Origin: CAXXOK01 sp963675925
GTDB taxonomy: Bacteria > Bacillota > Clostridia > Christensenellales > Aristaeellaceae
Direction: 5' to 3'
Assembly: GCA_963675925.2 (NCBI GenBank)
Contig: CAXXIB010000002.1
Span: forward strand, 1-64,000
Length of the DNA: 64,000 nt
Made by a program: the position numbers and the translations under genes. Shown here piece after piece: positions 10,249-18,008 of this stretch (positions are counted from its first letter, which is position 1; every line of letters begins with the position of its first letter). The notes under the pieces were generated by a model. That model did no database searches, had not been told where the DNA came from, and worked only from the letters and a program-made list of their open reading frames with translations.

Positions 10249-12381
10249 TTACTCCTCAAGCGGTGGTACGGAAATCGATGTCCCGACACCCAATAGTTCT
10301 GTGGCATGGCGTGCGCTGGTTTTGCCATCATACGCGCCGATTTCATTGAGTTGTCTTCCCATAAACATCATGACGGCCGTTTGTCCGCCATCCATATTGA
10401 AGGCAACCTGACAGCCTTTCTGCTCCATAAGCAGGGCCAGGTGACGCATGGATACACCTTCGCTTTCCGCAATGCGGCCTTCTGCGATGATTGCAGCGTA
10501 GTGCCCCGGTTCGATCATCCCAATCGCCAGACGCGGGTTTTTCGACGTCCGCCAGTTCTCGGCCGCGGGGTTGATCTCGCCATCCTGAATCAGCCAGGGG
10601 CCAAAGGAGAAGACATCGCTTGCGCCCATATCAATATAATCCTGCGCACCAAGCTCCCAGGACCCGTGCACCTGCATGCTGCCGTCTGGCAGCAGCGCAA
10701 GGGTATCCAACGGCGGGAAATAGTTGTTAGGCTCGCTATAGGGATCGTCGATGAGTATTTCACCGTCGCGCACTTCAATGCCTTCGGCACGCGGGCCGGA
10801 AATTCTATAAGTATAGTAGTCAGCGCTGGTTGCAAACACAGTGCTGTGCTTTTGGGCGATAACAGCGGGGTTTTCCCCGCTGTTTATGCTCATGCTCGGT
10901 TTATCCAGCACCTGCAACGTGTGCAGCTGCTCACCCGCCTCAATATCGCACCAGATCTCTGCCTCAAACCAGCGCATGGGGGTTGCTGCATCGAACTTGC
11001 GCTCGATCACCACTTTCAACGTGGGCGAAATATACACCCATTGGCCGCTGTTGTCGTTTTCATAGATGAACTCACCGATGTCGATATACCCCTTGTCGTT
11101 GAGCTCGGGGTATACATCCGCCAGCTTGTCCACTGGAGAGGGAATGGGATCGGGCTGCACCAGCTCCGGTGCTGGAACATAGTCCACAGGGTCGAGTACG
11201 TTCTCCAGAAAATCGTTCTTTAATAAGTCCTCGCCGACCTGCGAATGCACGAGCCCGAATACACGGTTGTCGTACTCAGCGCCGGTTTCCTCCACGCTGA
11301 AATTATTGCCCTGCTGGGTCACATGCAGCTCATAGGCATCTACAGCCAGTTCCAGCCCTGTCTTACCGCCCATGTTCCTTAGCGGCTTGGACCAATCCAG
11401 TACAATTTGGTTTTCAGGGTACAAATGTGAGTAGAGCTTCAGCGGCTGCCATACACCATACTCTTTGGCGGATGATGTATAGTACTCCGCATCACCGGCG
11501 TAATTATACGCCCGCTCGGCCACATTGGCCGTCACCATATGGGCACCATGGCCGTATTCGCCTTTATAGTCATGGGTGACAATCACCTTGGGTTTATACT
11601 TGCGGACGACCTCCACCCCAAAGGAGTTGGCCTTCTTGATACCCCAGGCATCTGCCACCGTTTTTTCTTTTTTACTGTACTTATCCCAGAACGTCCCCAT
11701 CACCGGATACTGCCGCAGGCCCATCGCCCACAGCCCGTTAAGCAATTCCGAGCTTCTGGTAGTGTTGGAGTATGTCATGTACACCACCACGACCTTGCGC
11801 TGCTGCTCCACGGCGTAGGTCGGTATGGCACCGCCCATGAAAATCAGCTCGTCGTCCGGATGGGCGACCAGAAACATCAAATCGGCGTTCTCAGGCGTCG
11901 GCTCCCAGCGCTGTACCCAATCCGGGATATCGCCATCGGTGAACACGAAAATCTCGTTGATTGAAATCTCCTGCCGCTTCCCGTTTTCTACAGCGATAAT
12001 ACGGAACATTTTTGTACCGTATAGCGGGATGTACACATGCATATACTCGTTTTCCATCTCGGCGACGGTGTACCATTCTCCCTTGACCATCGTCTGCAAA
12101 AGCCAATTATCCGGCTGCACTGCAAAGCAAATATAGACCCCGTACGCATCAATGCCTGCGGGGGTGTTTACGGTGACATAGGGCTGGCGTACCCCTTCGG
12201 TCTGGAAAAAGGTCGTATACTGTCCGTCGGTCATCTGATTCACGCTGCGCGTGGTTTTGGATGCTTCAAATGTGCATTCACTCGCCATATCCCTGGCTTC
12301 CCCGGCCAGTGCGCAGCCAGTCGCTAACACAAATGCCGCAAGCACGCAGATAAATACCGCTTTTTTCATTGCTTTTATCAT
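10249..12381 (-). CDS. PIG-L/LmbE deacetylase - NAGPA phosphodiester glycosidase fusion, exported
   Basis: A 710-residue exported protein. After a signal segment (~25 residues) comes a beta-rich region (~30-165), then a PIG-L deacetylase domain with the zinc motif 'AHPDDE' (~173-178) and the downstream 'GEYGHGAH'. A linker and second beta-rich region follow. The last ~150 residues match the NAGPA/DUF2233 phosphodiester glycosidase fold ('RLAIGMIEPGHYAAIIAEGR', 'GCQVAFNMDGGQTAVMMF'). The deacetylase should remove N-acetyl from a GlcNAc-type sugar and NAGPA domains cut sugar phosphodiesters, so the pair may trim a surface glycopolymer. The start at 12381 overlaps the upstream stop as ATGA. The signal region contains 'LATGC', a weak lipobox, so lipoprotein anchoring is possible. 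Domain calls are confident; the joint substrate is inference. Confidence 0.85.
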   Translation of the reverse strand: MIKAMKKAVFICVLAAFVLATGCALAGEARDMASECTFEASKTTRSVNQMTDGQYTTFFQTEGVRQPYVTVNTPAGIDAYGVYICFAVQPDNWLLQTMVKGEWYTVAEMENEYMHVYIPLYGTKMFRIIAVENGKRQEISINEIFVFTDGDIPDWVQRWEPTPENADLMFLVAHPDDELIFMGGAIPTYAVEQQRKVVVVYMTYSNTTRSSELLNGLWAMGLRQYPVMGTFWDKYSKKEKTVADAWGIKKANSFGVEVVRKYKPKVIVTHDYKGEYGHGAHMVTANVAERAYNYAGDAEYYTSSAKEYGVWQPLKLYSHLYPENQIVLDWSKPLRNMGGKTGLELAVDAYELHVTQQGNNFSVEETGAEYDNRVFGLVHSQVGEDLLKNDFLENVLDPVDYVPAPELVQPDPIPSPVDKLADVYPELNDKGYIDIGEFIYENDNSGQWVYISPTLKVVIERKFDAATPMRWFEAEIWCDIEAGEQLHTLQVLDKPSMSINSGENPAVIAQKHSTVFATSADYYTYRISGPRAEGIEVRDGEILIDDPYSEPNNYFPPLDTLALLPDGSMQVHGSWELGAQDYIDMGASDVFSFGPWLIQDGEINPAAENWRTSKNPRLAIGMIEPGHYAAIIAEGRIAESEGVSMRHLALLMEQKGCQVAFNMDGGQTAVMMFMGRQLNEIGAYDGKTSARHATELLGVGTSISVPPLEE

Positions 12382-13121
12382 GGGTTTCCGGAGCCTCCCA
12401 ACAATCCGATTTGATATGGGTCCTGCAGTGTGCCGCTGCCACCGGTGATCATAATGCTGTCCAACTTGAGGTAGCAGGCAGGTCTGCATCCCTCATTTTG
12501 AACAACCACACGGATATAGCCGAGATTCCCCTCGGCCTTGGTGCAAATCGCCGCATACGCATGCGACGCGCTTTGCGAGCGCGTCCAATACGGACTGGAG
12601 CCGTTGCGGTACTGAAACAGCCCATTTTGCAATGCCTGCGGCGTAGCATAGCCCTGCCGTTCCCGGTCGCCGGTAAAACCGTACGATTTGTTCTTTAAAT
12701 CCCCTGATGATAGCAGGGTGAACAACCCGCCGTCCACCGGTTGCAGCATGCTGATCTCCGCAGCGGTAAAGTGCGACAGGAACTCGCCGTTTAGGTAGGC
12801 ATATAGCTCTGTCGATGAAAAAGCACCGCCAGCCAGCTCGTAGGCGACATCATCGTGATGCAAACGCGCATTGTGCAGCACGTATTCGCTGAGCAGGTAT
12901 GCATTGCCATCCTCTACAGACAGCACACGCCACACGATGCCCTCTTGCCCCGCTTCAATCGTTTGGGGAAAGCTGCCAAGCTCCACATAGTGATAGCCGC
13001 TTTTCGCCGAATACCCGGTGAGTTCCGCTGCCGATGCGGATGCCCAGCACCCAAAAATAGACACCGCAGCCGCCAGCAAACACGCGATCCTACGCTTGAT
13101 CCCGGGTGCATGCGCAACCAT
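12378..13121 (-). CDS. Secreted DUF6273-type protein
   Basis: A 247-residue protein with signal peptide ('IACLLAAAVSIFGCWASASA'). The mature part has the DUF6273 pattern: 'YVELGSFPQTI', 'IVWRVLSVEDGNAYLLSEYVL', 'ELYAYLNGEFLSHFTAAEISML', 'SSPYWTRSQS' and a final 'GCRPACYLKL'. The family is common in Clostridia in envelope and surface proteins and has no assigned reaction. First gene of a three-gene minus-strand operon behind a strong promoter, followed with a 4-base overlap by the PIG-L/NAGPA fusion. Start 13121 has GGGGGAG 6 bases upstream. Confidence 0.78.
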   Translation of the reverse strand: MVAHAPGIKRRIACLLAAAVSIFGCWASASAAELTGYSAKSGYHYVELGSFPQTIEAGQEGIVWRVLSVEDGNAYLLSEYVLHNARLHHDDVAYELAGGAFSSTELYAYLNGEFLSHFTAAEISMLQPVDGGLFTLLSSGDLKNKSYGFTGDRERQGYATPQALQNGLFQYRNGSSPYWTRSQSASHAYAAICTKAEGNLGYIRVVVQNEGCRPACYLKLDSIMITGGSGTLQDPYQIGLLGGSGNP

Positions 13122-13159
13122 AGTGTCTCCCCCGTTTTGTCCACTTCACAGTCTTGAAA

Positions 13160-13188
13160 AGTATACAGGAGCGGAAAATCGTTGTCAA
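13160..13188 (-). promoter_or_regulatory. Consensus sigma-A promoter for the DUF6273/PIG-L/CapA operon
   Basis: On the minus strand TTGACA (13188-13183), exactly 17 bases, TATACT (13165-13160). One of the best promoters in the window. Confidence 0.8.
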
Positions 13189-13269
13189 CGAACCGAAAAA
13201 ATGTTACATCGCAGCCATATCATCCTATTGCTGAAACGATGGGCAATCATCAAATATTCAATTTTATGG

Positions 13270-13296
13270 AAAATAAGCCTGTATCAAGCGACAGGC
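13270..13296 (-). terminator. Terminator after HxlR gene
   Basis: Minus-strand hairpin GCCTGT/ACAGGC (13296-13277, 8-base loop) followed by TTATTTT. The remainder of 13190-13328 shows nothing else. Confidence 0.6.
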
Positions 13297-13328
13297 CTTC
13301 ACACAGCGTACTCTACTAGCGCGGGGTG

Positions 13329-13673
13329 TCAGCACGATACCTTCTTGATGTAGAGCTCGCCGAATTTCTGTACAGCATCCAACACCACGCCGAACTCCTT
13401 GCCAAGCTCGGTCAGTTTATACTCCACTTTGGGCGGAATCTGGGCGTACACTATCCGTTCCACCATTTGGGATTGTTCCAGTTGGCGCAGCTGCGCGGTC
13501 AATGTCGCCTGTGAAATGCCGCTCATTTTCCGGTTCAGTTCTCCAAAGCGATGCGTACCGTGACTCAGGAAGAACAGAATCATCATGGTCCATTTCCCGG
13601 AGAGCAGTTTTTGCGTGGTGACATACGGGCATTTCCCAACCAGAGATGCCAACGGTTTTTCTTGCTTTTCCAA
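13329..13673 (-). CDS. HxlR-family winged-helix transcriptional regulator
   Basis: A 114-residue DNA-binding protein. The HxlR pattern is clear: 'LLSGKWTMMILFFLSHGTHRFGELNRKMSGISQATLTAQLRQLEQSQMVER', then the wing and 'VEYKLTELGKEF'. Cysteines lie at the N-terminus ('GKCPYV') and at the C-terminal residue, and Cys-based redox sensing is known in this family. It is transcribed away from the PPOX gene, the usual arrangement for a regulator and its target. Confidence 0.9.
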   Translation of the reverse strand: MEKQEKPLASLVGKCPYVTTQKLLSGKWTMMILFFLSHGTHRFGELNRKMSGISQATLTAQLRQLEQSQMVERIVYAQIPPKVEYKLTELGKEFGVVLDAVQKFGELYIKKVSC

Positions 13674-13694
13674 TGACTTTGCCCCCTTTGTCCA

Positions 13695-13723
13695 ATTATA
13701 CCATAGTATCTATACCCTAGTAA
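13695..13723 (-). promoter_or_regulatory. Possible hxlR promoter with CTATA-rich repeats
   Basis: Minus-strand TATAAT (13700-13695) with a weak -35 around 13718-13723. The region 13700-13790 contains repeated ACCATAGTA / TACTAACTATGG / CTATAGTTATACC elements, which could be HxlR operators in the divergent region. Confidence 0.4.
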
Positions 13724-13752
13724 ACTGTACTAACTATGGAATTTGTTATATA

Positions 13753-13780
13753 TTGACGAATTGCTATTATATGCTATAGT
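13753..13780 (+). promoter_or_regulatory. Likely promoter of the PPOX gene
   Basis: TTGACG (13753-13758), 16-base spacer, extended -10 TGC-TATAGT (13775-13780), ~20 bases before the ribosome site of the flavin-binding gene. Confidence 0.6.
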
Positions 13781-13816
13781 TATACCACTAAAGGACACTC
13801 TGAAAGGGGAAAACCA

Positions 13817-14212
13817 ATGAATAAGGCAGTAGACTATCTGAAAAAATGCGGTACGTTCTACTTAGCAACAGTAGAGGGCGATCAGCCCAGAGTCCGTGCG
13901 TTTGGGGCCGTTGCCGAAATCGACGGCAAGCTATACATGGCCACCAACAACAAAAAGGCCGTGTACCACCAGATGATGAAAAACCCGAAGGTGGAAATTT
14001 GCGCCATGACACCCGATAATCACTGGATTCGCATGCAGGCTGAAGCCATTGCAGACGACAGCAAAGATTCCAAGGCCAAAATGCTGGCAGCCAATCCGGT
14101 GCTGACCAGTATGTACAATCTGGACGACGGGATATTTGCGGTGGTGTACCTGAAAAACATCAAAGCCAAAGTCGAATCCTTCGTTGGCGAGATCGAAAGC
14201 TTCGAAGCATAA
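13817..14212 (+). CDS. Pyridoxamine 5'-phosphate oxidase-like (PPOX) flavin-binding protein
   Basis: A 131-residue split-barrel protein. 'YLKKCGTFYLATVEGDQPRVRAFGAVAEIDGKLYMATNNKKAVYHQMMKNPKVEICAM' is the standard PPOX pattern seen in anaerobe general-stress or nitroreductase-like flavoproteins. AAAGGGG lies just before the ATG. It is divergent from the HxlR regulator and closed by a strong terminator, so it is a single-gene unit probably induced by a redox or chemical signal. Cofactor (FMN or F420) and substrate cannot be told. Confidence 0.88.
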   Translation: MNKAVDYLKKCGTFYLATVEGDQPRVRAFGAVAEIDGKLYMATNNKKAVYHQMMKNPKVEICAMTPDNHWIRMQAEAIADDSKDSKAKMLAANPVLTSMYNLDDGIFAVVYLKNIKAKVESFVGEIESFEA

Positions 14213-14235
14213 GAAAAGCCTCGTGGCCCTGTAAA

Positions 14236-14261
14236 AGAGCGGAGCATTCCGCTCTTTTTTT
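14236..14261 (+). terminator. Intrinsic terminator of the PPOX gene
   Basis: Perfect 8-bp stem AGAGCGGA/TCCGCTCT with GCAT loop followed by a T run. The following ~185 bases to the ABC operon contain a TATAAT (14404-14409) without a good -35. Confidence 0.9.
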
Positions 14262-14447
14262 GCTGAAAACGCCATTTTGCCGTGTTCTGCCGCACGTTAC
14301 CGGGGTTTGATGTTGAATCTGGGTGTAATTAGTCAGGATTCCACATGACAAGATATCAATGTAAATCGCAGTTATTTCGAGAAACGCATACAGCGATTTT
14401 TTATATAATATGGGTACGAGCAGAACTGCATAGGAATATGGGGAGGA

Positions 14448-15404
14448 ATGAACTTGACAGTCAGTACCCATCAAGCTGTACGGATCGGCAAGAACAGGCG
14501 CTTGCAGCATGCATGGAATAACCGGTATCTCTATCTCATGCTTATCCCGGCCGTACTATACGTGTTAATCTTTATGTACCTGCCGATGGGCGGCATCGTA
14601 ATCGCGTTTAAGCGCTTTAACTACATCCAAGGTATATTCGGCAGCGACTGGGTGGGCTTGAAGAACTTCAAGTTCCTGTTCATGTCCAACAAACTGTGGT
14701 TTTTGACCCGCAATACCCTGCTGTACAACCTGGCGTTTATCGCGTTTGGCATGATTTGTGAAGTATCGCTGGCGATTTTCATCAACGAAATCACCCGCAG
14801 GCGCTACAAGCGCTTGTTCCAGTCCTTCATTTTCCTGCCGTACTTCATCTCCTGGGTTGTGGTCGCGGGTATTGTGCAGGCAATGCTGGGCTACGAATAC
14901 GGCATGGTGAACAACCTGCTGGAAACCTTTGGCGTGTCCAGGCTGAACATTTACGCCAATGCCAGCCTATGGCCTGCGCTGCTGGTGATGATTCGTATCT
15001 GGAAAATGACCGGTTACGGTTCCATCGTATACATGGCAGCCATCACCGGCATCGATCAGGAGCTTTATGAGGCCGCGTCCATTGACGGCGCAAACCTTTG
15101 GCAGCGTATCCGCCATATTACACTGCCCAGCTTATTGCCGACGATGATTATTATGTTCCTGTTGGCACTGGGGCAGGTTTTCCGTGGCGATTTCGGACTG
15201 TTCTATCAAATGGTGGGCAACAACGCAGCCCTATTGCCAAAAACCGATATTCTCGACCTGTTTATCTACCGTGCACTGGCATCCACCAGCGATATCGGGA
15301 TGGCAAGCGCAGCCGGCGTGTTCCAGTCTGTGCTCTGCTTTATCACCATCATGACGGTCAACGGTGTCATTAAAAAACTGCAGCCGGATTATTCGCTGTT
15401 TTAG
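14448..15404 (+). CDS. Sugar ABC transporter permease, LplB type
   Basis: A 318-residue inner-membrane permease with six predicted membrane segments starting at 'YLYLMLIPAVLYVLIFMYLPM' and the EAA loop 'ELYEAASIDGANLWQRIRHITLPSLLPT' that docks the ATPase. It is the LplB/UgpA-like half of a polysaccharide or oligosaccharide importer. The ATG at 14448 lies only 1-2 bases from GGGAGG; the TTG two codons later (14454) has ideal spacing and may be the true start. It is followed 14 bases later by the second permease. No ATP-binding gene is present in the operon, as is usual for this family, which shares an MsmK-type ATPase encoded elsewhere. Confidence 0.92.
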   Translation: MNLTVSTHQAVRIGKNRRLQHAWNNRYLYLMLIPAVLYVLIFMYLPMGGIVIAFKRFNYIQGIFGSDWVGLKNFKFLFMSNKLWFLTRNTLLYNLAFIAFGMICEVSLAIFINEITRRRYKRLFQSFIFLPYFISWVVVAGIVQAMLGYEYGMVNNLLETFGVSRLNIYANASLWPALLVMIRIWKMTGYGSIVYMAAITGIDQELYEAASIDGANLWQRIRHITLPSLLPTMIIMFLLALGQVFRGDFGLFYQMVGNNAALLPKTDILDLFIYRALASTSDIGMASAAGVFQSVLCFITIMTVNGVIKKLQPDYSLF

Positions 15405-15418
15405 GAGGGGAGAAAGCT

Positions 15419-16345
15419 ATGAATTTACAAGTGAAAGTTGCCCCGAAACGGATGAAAATCCGTCAGCCGGACCGCCTGGTGTTCAACGCCATCAGCTATA
15501 CGATCATTACGATTTTCGGTCTTTTGTGCCTGCTGCCGTTTGTGCTGGTGTTCATCACCTCGTTTACCTCCGAATCCTCGCTGATGCGCAACGGGTACAG
15601 CTTCTTTATTAAAGAGTTTTCAGTGGAATCTTACTCGCTGGCGTTTCGCAATCCCCAGCGCATTCTCTGGGCGTATCGCAATACCTTGTTGGTCACAGTG
15701 ATCGGCACATCTTGCTCGGTGCTGCTTTCGACCATGACCGGGTATGTACTCTCCCGGCCGGATTTTGCCCCGCGCAATAAGTTTTCCCTGTTTTTCTTCT
15801 TTACCATGCTCTTCAACGGCGGTCTGGTTCCCTGGTACATTCTGTGCGTACGCTACCTCGGATTTAAAAACACCTATGCCGCGTTGATTTTGCCGCTTAT
15901 GTTCTCGGTCTGGTATATGATTATCGCAAAAAACTTTATGCGATCCATTCCCTATGCCATAACAGAATCCGCTAAAATTGACGGTGCGAACGATATCCGC
16001 ATCTTCTTCCAGCTGATCCTGCCGCTGTCTACGCCGCTGCTGGCAACACTGGGCCTGTTTGCAGCCTTAGCCTACTGGAACGATTGGTATAACTCCATGC
16101 TGTTTAACTCCAAAGATCAAATGAAAAGCCTGCAATACTTTCTCCAGGAAATGCTTAATAGTATGCAGGCACTGAAAAACATGGTCAGCGCCGGTATGGA
16201 TGTCAGCCAGCTCTCAAAGACATTGCCGCAGGAAACGCTGAAAATGGCCATGACTGTCATTACGACCGGCCCGATCATCCTGTTGTACCCGTTTGTCCAG
16301 CGGTACTTCGTGAAAGGCTTGACTATCGGCGCCGTAAAAGGGTAA
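15419..16345 (+). CDS. Sugar ABC transporter permease, LplC/YtcP type
   Basis: A 308-residue permease with about six membrane spans and the EAA motif 'AITESAKIDGANDIRIFFQLILPLSTPLLATLGLF'. It pairs with the upstream permease to form the membrane channel of a carbohydrate importer. The C-terminus 'YPFVQRYFVKGLTIGAVKG' is characteristic of this LplC branch. GGAGGGG precedes the start. A small CAAGGC/GCCTTG hairpin (16348-16364) lies before the binding-protein gene and may stabilise its message. Confidence 0.93.
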   Translation: MNLQVKVAPKRMKIRQPDRLVFNAISYTIITIFGLLCLLPFVLVFITSFTSESSLMRNGYSFFIKEFSVESYSLAFRNPQRILWAYRNTLLVTVIGTSCSVLLSTMTGYVLSRPDFAPRNKFSLFFFFTMLFNGGLVPWYILCVRYLGFKNTYAALILPLMFSVWYMIIAKNFMRSIPYAITESAKIDGANDIRIFFQLILPLSTPLLATLGLFAALAYWNDWYNSMLFNSKDQMKSLQYFLQEMLNSMQALKNMVSAGMDVSQLSKTLPQETLKMAMTVITTGPIILLYPFVQRYFVKGLTIGAVKG

Positions 16346-16384
16346 CACAAGGCTGGATGCCTTGAAAAATAAGGAGGTTTTCCC

Positions 16385-17908
16385 ATGAAACGATTGCTGA
16401 CTCTTGGACTGGTGATCCTGATGATGGTCAGCTTGCTGCCCGCCGCGATGGCACAGGAAGCGACCGACGACAATCCTTGGACGGGTTTTGATACGTCCAA
16501 AGAAGTGCACCTCGTATTCTACGTTGTAGGTACGAAGGGCGTGGATCACGATCGTGTGGTTTCTTTGGCGAGCGACCGCATGAAGGAACTCATCAACACG
16601 ACCTTTGAGGTTCAGGTGATTCCGCTGTCCGACTTCCAAACCAAGTATCCCCTGGTTCTGGCTGGCGGCGATGATGTGGACATCATCATGACCCACCCCT
16701 ACATCGGACCCTTTAATACCCAGGCCGATAACGGCGCGTTCTTTGAACTCACCGATGAGTTCCTCAACACCTGGATGCCCGAGACCATGAAATCTCAGGT
16801 CCCCTCCAGCTGGGAACAGGCCAAGTACAAGGGCGTGCTCTACCAGATCCCGCGTAACGAATCCGACTACGAACAAGCCTACGGCGTTGTCGTGCGCAAG
16901 GATTTCCGCGAGAAGTACAATCTGCCCGAAATCAGCAGCCTGGACGACTTTGAAGACTATCTGTTCGCCGTCGCCGACAACGAAAAGGACACCGGCATCT
17001 TTGCGCTGTATGCACAGCCCACCCTGCCCATGACCCTGACCTTCTTAAACGGCCCCAACAACTGGCAGACCGTCGGTTCCGCCATGTGGGATGCCGATAA
17101 TGATCAGCTGGATCCCGACGAACTGTTCCTGTCGGTCTTCACCGACGAATACCGCGCCTATGTCTTGCGTATGGCCGAGTGGGCCAAGCGTGGTGTGTGG
17201 CCGTCCAACGCGATGACCAACGTCACCCACATTTCAGATCTCTTCAAGGAAGGCAAGAGCGCAACCAACATCTCCATGTACAAAGCCGCCAACGACTCCA
17301 TCCTGTCCTTGGAGCGCAAAGGGCTTGAGGCCGAATACTTCAACATTCTGCCCGAGACCGCCAATACCCGCATCTCCCCCTATAACTACGATGCACTGGC
17401 CATTACGTCGTTCTGTAAGAATCCTGAGCGCGCAGCGCTGGCCATTGACGTGATGAAGAACGACTACACCGTCAACAATCTGCTTCAGGGCGGTATTGAA
17501 GGCGAACACTACATCCTCAACGACGACAACACTCACTCCGACGGCCCTGCATCCGATGCCTATCCGTGGAGCGGTTGGGCCTGGTGCCTGCGCAGCCACC
17601 TGAACCCCGGCGTGGGTGGCATTCTCCCCGAAGTTGCCGCAGTCCGTGCAGAATTTGACGCTGCCAACATCGATCCCGAACGCTTCCCCGTGGACGGCTT
17701 CACGTTTGACAACACCGGATACGAATCGGAAATGGCGCTGATCAACTCCCTCAACCAGGAATGGGCAGCATCCTTCGATCTGGGCGTATTCGGCGATGAT
17801 ACCGAAGCCAAACTAGACGAATACTTAGGCCTATTGGAAATGGCGGGCTTCAAGACCATTCTTGAGCTCCACAAAGAGCAGCTTGCCGCGTTCCTGGCCA
17901 GCAAGTAG
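16385..17908 (+). CDS. Extracellular sugar-binding protein of the LplA type
   Basis: A 507-residue family-1-like solute-binding protein with signal peptide 'MKRLLTLGLVILMMVSLLPAAMA'. No lipobox cysteine is present, which is unusual for a Firmicute binding protein that must stay near the membrane. The mature domain is that of LplA/YtcQ-type proteins ('VDIIMTHPYIGPFNTQADNGAFFELTDEFLNTW', 'AALAIDVMKNDYTVNNLLQGG'). AAGGAGG precedes the ATG. It forms an operon with the two permeases. The convergent YesM/YesN pair next door is the usual sensor for this importer class. Substrate is probably a plant or host oligosaccharide; not determinable here. Confidence 0.9.
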   Translation: MKRLLTLGLVILMMVSLLPAAMAQEATDDNPWTGFDTSKEVHLVFYVVGTKGVDHDRVVSLASDRMKELINTTFEVQVIPLSDFQTKYPLVLAGGDDVDIIMTHPYIGPFNTQADNGAFFELTDEFLNTWMPETMKSQVPSSWEQAKYKGVLYQIPRNESDYEQAYGVVVRKDFREKYNLPEISSLDDFEDYLFAVADNEKDTGIFALYAQPTLPMTLTFLNGPNNWQTVGSAMWDADNDQLDPDELFLSVFTDEYRAYVLRMAEWAKRGVWPSNAMTNVTHISDLFKEGKSATNISMYKAANDSILSLERKGLEAEYFNILPETANTRISPYNYDALAITSFCKNPERAALAIDVMKNDYTVNNLLQGGIEGEHYILNDDNTHSDGPASDAYPWSGWAWCLRSHLNPGVGGILPEVAAVRAEFDAANIDPERFPVDGFTFDNTGYESEMALINSLNQEWAASFDLGVFGDDTEAKLDEYLGLLEMAGFKTILELHKEQLAAFLASK

Positions 17909-17950
17909 AATCCCTCCATATTTTGCCTCTCATACGGTATGAGAAAAGCA

Positions 17951-17978
17951 AGGCCCGCTTCAGCAATGAAGCGGGCCT
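17951..17978. terminator. Hairpin terminator between convergent ABC operon and sensor kinase
   Basis: Perfect 12-bp stem (17951-17962 with 17967-17978), GCAA loop. T content after the stem is modest on both sides, so it may act bidirectionally. Confidence 0.65.
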
Positions 17979-18008
17979 GACCTTTGTGTATATGTACCTA
18001 ACTGTGTA

